Source of the DNA: a virus
DNA length: 22,744 nucleotides
Strand: one strand, 5' to 3'
Virus record (IMG/VR): IMGVR_UViG_3300008470_000363
Span: 1 to 22,744 of that record
The position numbers and the translations under genes are program-made. The notes under the pieces are model-generated. The model did not search any database. It had not been told where the DNA came from and worked only from the letters and a program-made list of their open reading frames with translations. This document shows positions 1-6,169 of this stretch, piece after piece. Within the stretch, counting starts at the first letter, position 1. Every line of letters starts with the position of its first letter.

Positions 1-3
1 CAA

Positions 4-192
4 ATGGCAAAGCAGGGTGAGATATGCAAGGTCTACGGGCATGTTTTTAATGCCCCGCCATTTAAAAGTTGGGGTAGTGTTACCTATTGTGATATGTTTT
101 ACACTACGCCAGGAACGCGAACTTGCCGGATCTGTGGACAGAAACAAATTCAAAAGATAGTTGATCCGGTTTGGGTTGACGTTGAAAAATAA
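4..192 (+). CDS. small cysteine-containing hypothetical protein
   Basis: A 62-residue plus-strand reading frame. It contains Cys8 and His13 in a CKVYGHVF segment, Cys29, and a CRIC knuckle at residues 41-44. This resembles small phage proteins with a CxxC zinc knuckle (for example DUF1660-like proteins with a C..GH...C.CG pattern), so zinc binding is plausible. No function can be assigned. The ATG is three bases from the window edge, so neither a ribosome binding site nor an upstream extension can be checked and the true start may lie outside. It reads in the opposite direction to the virion genes and probably belongs to a separate transcription unit with the next small gene. Confidence 0.6.
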   Translation: MAKQGEICKVYGHVFNAPPFKSWGSVTYCDMFYTTPGTRTCRICGQKQIQKIVDPVWVDVEK

Positions 193-224
193 GTTTAACC
201 AATAAATAAACCAAAGGAGGCTTT

Positions 225-245
225 ATGAAAAACCGCTCGTTTTAA
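225..245 (+). other. strong ribosome binding site followed by a 6-codon ORF (possible frameshifted gene start)
   Basis: AAAGGAGG at 213-220 lies five bases before ATG 225. The reading frame then stops after six codons (MKNRSF, TAA at 243-245). Skipping one base in the TTTT run at 240-243 would enter the frame that stays open from 229 to 540 and contains the downstream zinc-ribbon gene. This may be a leader peptide, a +1 slip site (TTT followed by TAA), or the start of a gene broken by a one-base insertion. Confidence 0.45.
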
Positions 246-270
246 AATCGGGCCACTGTTCACAATCCGC

Positions 271-315
271 AAATTTACTAAGGAGAAATTTACTAAGAAG
301 AAATTTATCAAGCGG
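271..315 (+). repeat. 15-base tandem repeat, three copies
   Basis: Three consecutive 15-base units begin at 271, 286 and 301. The first two differ at a single base; the third is more diverged. In the frame of the downstream gene they encode the pentapeptides KFTKE, KFTKK and KFIKR. A period of 15 (a multiple of 3) in an open frame suggests this stretch is or was coding, which supports the broken-gene reading of 225-540. Confidence 0.6.
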
Positions 316-360
316 GTTGTGGATGGTTGCATGATGTTAAAACTTAAAAGGAGATACTAT

Positions 361-540
361 ATGAAAGCATATGAAGACATTGAAGAACGTGAGATAAAAA
401 GATTTAAAGCCGAATATAAACCTTTGACATGCCCAATTTGCGACATGCCGTTAACCCCGGTTATTCGTCCGAAAAGTACCAAGTGGCATTGCTCTGCTAT
501 TTTATGCTTTTACAACCACGTCGAAGTTGATGAAGATTAA
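361..540 (+). CDS. small zinc-ribbon-like hypothetical protein
   Basis: A 59-residue protein starting at ATG 361, chosen because AAAAGGAG lies just upstream (about 347-354) at good spacing. In-frame ATGs at 319 and 331/334 have no such site. It carries CPIC near residues 25-28 and a later pair, CSAILC, near residues 44-49. This two-CxxC/CxxxxC layout is typical of a zinc ribbon. The N-terminal third is highly charged and probably helical. The frame is open upstream to 229, so it may be the end of a longer protein of about 103 residues whose start at 225 is out of frame by one base. The TAA stop overlaps the stop of the convergent gene by 4 bases. Function unknown. Confidence 0.6.
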   Translation: MKAYEDIEEREIKRFKAEYKPLTCPICDMPLTPVIRPKSTKWHCSAILCFYNHVEVDED

Positions 541-1655
541 TTAATTGTGCAACCCGCTGAAATCGTTATTCCGGTTGATGTTGATGATCCAGCCCCAAAT
601 GTTATTGCGTAACCCGCAGAAGCATCACCAGCATCATCAATCGCAAATAAATACGCTATGCCCGGCTCAAAAGACCCTGTGTTGACTGCGAATGAGCCTG
701 TTGTTGTTGTCCACGCTGTAGCGTCTTGTATCTCTCTATGTGTACAGCTTTCCCAGTCTGCATTGTCACCAATAACAAACCTTGCGGGTGTGTAGGCTAT
801 GTAAATATCATCCATGTATATTAGGGCGCTATACGGCGTCGCATCACCGTTTGAAAACTCGTACCCAAAAACAGAGTATAGCCAGTCTTCACTTGTGGCG
901 TCATGGGTTTCACAGCTGGATTCGTTGAGAACAAGGGCTTGGTTGATCCAATTCTTATAACCCCCATCGGATTCCCCGAGAGCAGAGTTTTTTGTTATAG
1001 AGTAGTCCATTTTGCTCCACGCGTTTATCGTTGGAAACTCTCCAACAGTCTGAATAAATGCTGTGCACGCAGCCCGAGTTGCAGGAGTGCTTGTTATTCT
1101 AAAGCCTGTGCCACTTGTTGTCCATACCGGTGTGTTGGAATCATACCACAAGGATTGGGCAAACTGTGTTTCAGAGCTTACTTGATCTGCTGTCGGCCTC
1201 ATTCTCCACAACTTTAATTGCATAGAATCTTCGCCTGTTGTTTCTATTGCCGGTTTAAGCCAAAAAGAGACAAACATTGTCGTACTGTGAGGTATAGCCC
1301 CCTGTGAGTATGATATTCTCGATAGATAATGCTGTGTTACTGAATTTTCAAATTTTGCGACTACTGAATTATTACCGGAATGTGATTCCTCGTTACTATA
1401 CCTGACAGAATAAGCGATTGTAGTGTCAGTCGTCGTACTCCATGATGTTTCCGCAAATACATCACCAGGCGTACCCGCCTCGATATTGTCCTTTATAAAT
1501 TCATGGGTTAGCGGGTTTACTCCAAAAGCTAAGCCCGTTACATCCACGCTCTCCCCATCTGAGACAGTACCCGTAACGGTGCTTATTGTGGGCGCTGAGT
1601 GTGCGTCATTGAAGATTATAAATATCGACAATGCTATTAATATTATATTTTTCAA
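537..1655 (-). CDS. exported protein with IPT/TIG-like and jelly-roll-like regions
   Basis: A 372-residue protein that starts with TTG at 1655, preceded by GGTGAG at suitable spacing. The start overlaps the stop of the upstream gene (TTGA), so translation is probably coupled. Residues 1-20 form a classical signal peptide: MKN, a hydrophobic core, then cleavage after AHS before APT. Mature residues 21-45 (PTISTVTGTV...VTGLAFG) resemble the start of an IPT/TIG immunoglobulin-like fold. The middle (about 60-290), ending in YMDDIYIAYTP, looks like a concanavalin/LamG-type jelly roll. The C-terminal 80 residues, from ARFVIGDNADW to AGYAITFG, form a second beta domain of a type I recall from other phage-associated exported proteins. 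A carbohydrate-binding or adhesin role is inference. It is the last gene of the minus-strand block. Confidence 0.7.
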   Translation of the reverse strand: MKNIILIALSIFIIFNDAHSAPTISTVTGTVSDGESVDVTGLAFGVNPLTHEFIKDNIEAGTPGDVFAETSWSTTTDTTIAYSVRYSNEESHSGNNSVVAKFENSVTQHYLSRISYSQGAIPHSTTMFVSFWLKPAIETTGEDSMQLKLWRMRPTADQVSSETQFAQSLWYDSNTPVWTTSGTGFRITSTPATRAACTAFIQTVGEFPTINAWSKMDYSITKNSALGESDGGYKNWINQALVLNESSCETHDATSEDWLYSVFGYEFSNGDATPYSALIYMDDIYIAYTPARFVIGDNADWESCTHREIQDATAWTTTTGSFAVNTGSFEPGIAYLFAIDDAGDASAGYAITFGAGSSTSTGITISAGCTIN

Positions 1656-2194
1656 AATGGGCTCACCGCGCTATTAGTAAAAATTATAGACATATCGTCA
1701 CTTGTTAGGTTTGTACCTGGTATAGATACCGCTGTTGGTGGTACTACATACGTTTGCGCCTCATAATCTGTATTCCCGGTGCCTAAATTATCGTGGAATA
1801 TACTTCCGCCTCCGTCAGAATTTACGGAGCAATAATATGTTACAGCAGTCAGTACAACCTCAGTGTTTAGCGTCACGCTTTGGGCTCCTGCATCATTCGA
1901 CGCGGGCGTGACAGTCCCATACGCAAGCACGGCCCCCGTAGAACTAAATAAAGTTAGCTCTACCGCATCGCTACCATAGTTTTGCACCCATACATGCCCA
2001 TAATTAACGGCCCCTGGGTCGCCTGTAAATTCGCAGAAGGCTTGATGATCCGCCGCAATAGGGAAAGCAGCTGTATGTGTAGTTTGACCAACTGAACCGT
2101 CACCTACATCGGCACTTTCAACCCCACCAGAAGTAACCCCGGTATTCATCCAGGCAAAACCAATATCTGGCAAAATAAACAATAATAAACACAT
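1652..2194 (-). CDS. small exported beta-rich protein (start disrupted by an A7 frameshift)
   Basis: The in-frame ATG at 2194 gives 180 residues, but it lacks a ribosome binding site and the peptide begins directly inside a hydrophobic core. A better-placed ATG at 2213 overlaps the upstream TAA (TAATG), has GGAGG about 11 bases upstream, and is followed by seven A residues. Removing one A yields MKKLILMCLLLFILPDIGFA, a textbook signal peptide with cleavage after GFA. The mature part (about 165 residues) is rich in Thr, Val, Gly and Ser, contains three cysteines and is probably an all-beta domain. I do not recognise a family. It is flanked on both sides by genes for exported proteins and is likely translated with them. 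Confidence 0.6.
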   Translation of the reverse strand: MCLLLFILPDIGFAWMNTGVTSGGVESADVGDGSVGQTTHTAAFPIAADHQAFCEFTGDPGAVNYGHVWVQNYGSDAVELTLFSSTGAVLAYGTVTPASNDAGAQSVTLNTEVVLTAVTYYCSVNSDGGGSIFHDNLGTGNTDYEAQTYVVPPTAVSIPGTNLTSDDMSIIFTNSAVSPF

Positions 2195-2203
2195 TAAAAT
2201 AAG

Positions 2204-2213
2204 TTTTTTTCAT
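2204..2213 (-). other. A7 homopolymer frameshift at a start codon
   Basis: On the minus strand ATG (2213-2211) is followed by seven A residues (2210-2204) and then CTTATTTTAATG. As written the frame reads MKKTYFN and does not match the downstream 180-residue frame. With six A residues the two join into one signal-peptide-bearing protein. The cause could be a sequencing miscall, a natural phase-variable mutation, or transcriptional slippage on the A run. Confidence 0.6.
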
Positions 2214-5200
2214 TAGTCTGCCGCTCCTCCGTCAACGCATGTTTCAGTTTCATTAAAAACTGTCCACGTGTCGTCTGCTGTACACAATAATGTTACCTTG
2301 TTCCCTGCTGTTGCCGGTAAGTCAAGTTCGTAATCTGCGGTCATCACAGTCCCGATAAATAGTACAAAATGATCACCTGAAGCCGGTATAATTTCAAGCT
2401 TATTAGCTCCGCTTGTCCATATTGTAACAAAATCGCCTATGTTAACAGCTTCGCCATCCCACATTGTTATTTCGCAAGCAGCTGTAACGTGTACAACCCC
2501 GCCCCCATTGGTAGCGTATGTTAAGGTTTGCGCCGAAGAATAAGAGTTGAACACGGATTGGCCTTGTAAAGCTCCGGTTGTTCTCCAATTGCCTGTTAGG
2601 CTTGTAAAGTTTCCGTCTGCGTCTATACCATCCATTATTACTGCGTCGGTTGCTATTTCTGCTGAATCGATTGCGTCATCTGCCATACACCCATTGTCAA
2701 CAGTGTTATCAGGCAAGCCACCAACAGCCATACTAGTTATGCTCCCGGACGATAAATCCAGCCCATCTGTTGCAAGATTGATTATCCCAAAATCTACAGT
2801 ATCAAGTGCTGTTGTAGATGTCATCGTTAGCGTATTAGCCGTGAAAGTCAGAACCAAATCTTCCGAGTTTCCAACTAATTGAATTATTGTATTATCGGTT
2901 GTAATGTCATTTGTCGTTGATGCAAGATTTGATCCCAGCGAGCCAGAGCCGGTGCTATCATCTTCCCACGTAATGGTGCCACCAGTATTCCATTTTGCAA
3001 CCTGTCCATCTGTCGGCGTGTCTGAAGCTGTTGTTGCGACAAAATAAGCTGAAGCGGTGCCATTAAAAGCCTCATAAGCGTCATATCCTGAACCCCATCC
3101 ATCAGTATCAAGTGCAATTTCACCATCTGCGTCTGTTGTTGGGTCTGCTACAGCGGGAAGCGTTAAGAGGCCAGATAGTACCAATGGTTTTAACACGTCG
3201 ACAGTTTCCGTTACACCATCAACTTCAATAAAAGTTGTCTTGCTTCCGGCTACATCCACGCTGATACTACCAACAATATCTTGAGTTTCGGCAGACTCGA
3301 AAGATATTTCTCCAGTTCCGGCTGCATCGTCTTTATCTTCTGTTGTTATTTTGGGTGTCGAACTTGCCCCGGTTGTAAAACTTGTGGCCGTAAGCGCCGT
3401 GAAATCACCGTCGGCTGGTGTCATTGCTCCGACTGTCCCGTTAATCGGTCCTGCAAATCCTGCAACTGTTAACTCCCCAGTATTTGAATTATACGTAAAC
3501 TGTGAATCAGTTTTAACCCCAAGATTTCCAGTTGCAGCAGTCATGAACAAAGGGAAACATGTTGTATCTGCGCTTTCGTCTGCTGCTGTGACTGTTGTTG
3601 CTACCGCTGCTGTCCCTGTTATAGACCCGCCAATCGAGTTTGTGACGGTCATATCAGTGAACCAACCCTCAAGAACTCTCGTTCCAGTAAGTCCGATTTT
3701 CCCAGTAGTTGTTAAATTTTCATTATCAAATGTGATCTCACCTCCACCGGCCTTGATGACTAAATCTCCATCGTCGCCTGCCTGAGTTTCTAATGTTATT
3801 ACATTTGTAGTTGTTGAAATTTTCAGATAATCGTTTACGTCGCCTGAAGTCAAGAGGTGAATTGCACCCTCATCATTTTCAATCGTACCTTCACCAGCAT
3901 CTTTTTTTGCAATTGCCAGGTAATGGTTATCAGCATCAATCCAATTCGAGACCGGAGAGTTCCCAACACCATCATCAAAATTAGATGTTCCACTTACTTC
4001 CAGACCTGTTAATATTCCGAGGCTTGTAATATTTGCCTGCGCTGCTGCCGTGGTCGCTGTGTCGGGAGCTAACCCTGTTATTGTCCCAACTGTTGCCGAT
4101 TTAAGATTTGTGACCTCTGTTGTCGAAGCAACAACGAATGGAGCCGTACCGGTTGCCACGTCTGATGTAAATCCTAAAGCTGTTATTATATAAGCCCCTA
4201 CGTCCCATGCTGCTGTCAGGGGTATTGTACCGTCTGCGAGTAGATCGCCTGAGGCTGAAATCGTTTCTATCTTATCTCTTATCGCATTCTTCGTAGCAGA
4301 GTCAGTGTTGTTATCCCAAGACGTTGCATCATATGCTGTATCATTTGCTGGGTCATCTCCTGTATTGGCACCTTCTATAGAACTTGCACCAGCTGCTGAT
4401 GTTAGTATAGATGAATTGGCGACATTACCCGTTATCCCGACCGTACCAGTATCGACGGTTAGTGCTGTTGTTAATGTTGCGTTGGTAACTGTATCAGCGT
4501 TGCCGGTTAAAGCGCCAGTCACGTTGCCGGTCATCGTCCCCGACACGCAGAAATCACCATCAGCAGGGCTTGATACAATATTAATATTCCCAGTATAGCC
4601 ACCAGTTGCGATAATATCATCCATATGTGAATTAATAACACCAGCACCACTTTCAACAAAACTATAAGCGGTGCCACTGCCTGAACATTCAACGTGAATA
4701 TGATTCAGGGCGCTTCTAAACGAGCCAAGAAGAGCCAACCCGCCATAAGCGTCATTGTCTGCGCCATGCACATGTACAATATTATTAACAAACTCAGTAG
4801 ATACACTCGTTGCGGACCCTATATAAGTAATCCCTACAGTTGAAGTAGAGGTATCATCGTCAACATCGATATTGCACCCCTCCATAACAATATAGCCAGT
4901 TCCAGCAACAATACCTATTGTAGTAACGCTTGAGGAACCAGATCCATCTATATCAACAGTTTTTTGGTTGAAAACTTTTATAACCCCACCAGTACCAGCT
5001 TTAAAAGGCGCTTTGATCCCACTCGTTGTTGTCCCTGAATGTTCGTACTTTGTAGTTCCAAGATTAAAACCAAGGACACCAGCGCCACTTATATATCCAA
5101 CAAGCGGTTGATCTGCTTGGACTAAATTTTCAGAGCATGCCAATGAAGTTTTAGATAGCCTCACTTGAAAAGTACCGGTTGTTCCTTGAATAGCTGCAAT

Positions 5201-5938
5201 AGCTGTTGTAGGAGCTGATAAGGTTACAGATACGTTGCAAAGGGTGCCCCCTGTCGTGGACCCGAAATCAACTATATTAGCATCAGCTTGCGTCAATATC
5301 GTGTTCGCCGGATTACCCATGCCAATAATGGATAGATTGTTCACGGCGTATGTAATAGTATCCGTATAGGTGCCTGGATATAACAAAATGGTATCTCCGG
5401 CACTTGCCGCCGCCACTGCTGTAGAAAGGTCTGTGTAATCTCCACCGCCTGTGGCTACATGTATCGCATTCGCTGGTATTCCAGCCTTTGTGCCTAGTTG
5501 TGTTTGTATCGCACCTGTAACGCCTTTAACGTGAGCCAATTCAGTCAATGATGGGTATGTTGCTACGTCTAAAGATTGAAATGCCTTACTTCCATCAGTG
5601 GCTACTATCTCGGAGGCGGTTAGGGCATCGACTATTGGCGCATTTGTGAGTTGGAGATCATCAAGCCAACCCTTTAACCACCTAACACCAGTGCTGCCGA
5701 GTGAATCAGTTCCGTCTGTATCAGATATTAAATCTGTATTGATCGCTGTTGTGCCTAAGTTGTCTAATTCTTCAGTAGCATTTGCGTCAATATTCGTCTG
5801 CAAATCTGAATTATTGAGCGTTTCTTTGGCCCATGCTTCGTTTCTTGTGTCCCCGCTAACAACGGCTACTTGAGCAGCAAAAGAGTAGTTGCTTGAAAAC
5901 ACTGTTAAAATTACAAAAACAATTACCTTTTTCATCAT
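2213..5938 (-). CDS. large exported tail-fibre-like protein with beta-helix domain
   Basis: A 1241-residue protein. ATG 5938 is chosen because GGAG lies five bases upstream and it makes an ATGA overlap with the small gene before it; a TTG further upstream would place 18 residues before the signal peptide. Residues 1-21 form a Sec signal peptide (MMKKVIV..., cleavage after SFA). Residues about 155-460 look like a right-handed parallel beta-helix: GGGDYTDLSTAVAAASAGDT, LLYPGTYTDTI, then regular short strands, as in pectate-lyase-like phage spikes. The rest has low-complexity Thr/Ala/Gly fibre-type repeats such as ANITSLGILTGLEVSG and two PADGDF segments, plus a recurring TGxRxLxGW...TN motif near residues 84-100 and later. 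A compact beta domain ends in TCVDGGAAD. Binding or depolymerase roles are inferred; no catalytic residues could be assigned. Confidence 0.7.
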   Translation of the reverse strand: MMKKVIVFVILTVFSSNYSFAAQVAVVSGDTRNEAWAKETLNNSDLQTNIDANATEELDNLGTTAINTDLISDTDGTDSLGSTGVRWLKGWLDDLQLTNAPIVDALTASEIVATDGSKAFQSLDVATYPSLTELAHVKGVTGAIQTQLGTKAGIPANAIHVATGGGDYTDLSTAVAAASAGDTILLYPGTYTDTITYAVNNLSIIGMGNPANTILTQADANIVDFGSTTGGTLCNVSVTLSAPTTAIAAIQGTTGTFQVRLSKTSLACSENLVQADQPLVGYISGAGVLGFNLGTTKYEHSGTTTSGIKAPFKAGTGGVIKVFNQKTVDIDGSGSSSVTTIGIVAGTGYIVMEGCNIDVDDDTSTSTVGITYIGSATSVSTEFVNNIVHVHGADNDAYGGLALLGSFRSALNHIHVECSGSGTAYSFVESGAGVINSHMDDIIATGGYTGNINIVSSPADGDFCVSGTMTGNVTGALTGNADTVTNATLTTALTVDTGTVGITGNVANSSILTSAAGASSIEGANTGDDPANDTAYDATSWDNNTDSATKNAIRDKIETISASGDLLADGTIPLTAAWDVGAYIITALGFTSDVATGTAPFVVASTTEVTNLKSATVGTITGLAPDTATTAAAQANITSLGILTGLEVSGTSNFDDGVGNSPVSNWIDADNHYLAIAKKDAGEGTIENDEGAIHLLTSGDVNDYLKISTTTNVITLETQAGDDGDLVIKAGGGEITFDNENLTTTGKIGLTGTRVLEGWFTDMTVTNSIGGSITGTAAVATTVTAADESADTTCFPLFMTAATGNLGVKTDSQFTYNSNTGELTVAGFAGPINGTVGAMTPADGDFTALTATSFTTGASSTPKITTEDKDDAAGTGEISFESAETQDIVGSISVDVAGSKTTFIEVDGVTETVDVLKPLVLSGLLTLPAVADPTTDADGEIALDTDGWGSGYDAYEAFNGTASAYFVATTASDTPTDGQVAKWNTGGTITWEDDSTGSGSLGSNLASTTNDITTDNTIIQLVGNSEDLVLTFTANTLTMTSTTALDTVDFGIINLATDGLDLSSGSITSMAVGGLPDNTVDNGCMADDAIDSAEIATDAVIMDGIDADGNFTSLTGNWRTTGALQGQSVFNSYSSAQTLTYATNGGGVVHVTAACEITMWDGEAVNIGDFVTIWTSGANKLEIIPASGDHFVLFIGTVMTADYELDLPATAGNKVTLLCTADDTWTVFNETETCVDGGAAD

Positions 5939-6114
5939 GGTATCTCCGTTGTGTATGTTTTGTCCCAATCCGTTCCATATGCCGTATCCCAATCTGCTGT
6001 ATCATCGTAAGTAGTGTCCCAGTACGTGCCGCCACTCGAACCAATTAATGATAAAGCAACCTTTTTTAGTTCTATCTTTTTTAATTCTATTTTTTCAAGG
6101 CTTAACTTTTGCAA
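5935..6114 (-). CDS. 59-residue W/D/Y-rich small protein
   Basis: A short gene starting with TTG at 6114, preceded by an AAGGGGGG purine run at about seven bases, and ending in TGA at 5937-5935 that overlaps the ATG of the fibre-like gene (ATGA). The first 20 residues form a Leu/Ile/Lys heptad-like helix (LEKIELKKIELKKV). The rest is a repeat of aromatic and acidic residues: YWDTTYDD, DWDTAYG, DWDKTY. The WDTAYG motif also occurs in repeats of phage tail fibres (from memory). The tight coupling suggests a role with the following protein, for example as a trimerisation or chaperone-like partner; this is inference. It is short and easily missed by gene callers. Two eight-base T runs lie just upstream at 6127-6134 and 6145-6152. 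Confidence 0.6.
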   Translation of the reverse strand: MQKLSLEKIELKKIELKKVALSLIGSSGGTYWDTTYDDTADWDTAYGTDWDKTYTTEIP

Positions 6115-6169
6115 TTGCTACCCCCCTTTTTTTTAACGTAACACTTTTTTTTATATTACTCAATTCATA

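Noticed and set aside
176-208. TTGACG and an AT-rich stretch as a promoter for the second plus-strand gene
   Set aside because: The best -10-like sequence is about 21 bases from the -35-like hexamer, too far for a normal promoter, and it overlaps the end of the preceding gene.
3351-3785. 144-codon plus-strand frame inside the fibre-like gene
   Set aside because: It is antisense to a long, well-supported coding frame, and the Pro/Val/Ser-rich translation is what low-complexity Thr/Gly/Ala coding gives on the opposite strand. Other plus-strand frames between 900 and 22457 were rejected for the same reason.
5856-6044. 62-codon minus-strand frame overlapping the start of the fibre-like gene
   Set aside because: It overlaps in a different frame both the 59-residue W/D-rich gene, which has a ribosome binding site and ATGA coupling, and the signal peptide region. 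Its composition (many Cys, Arg, His) looks like a shadow frame.
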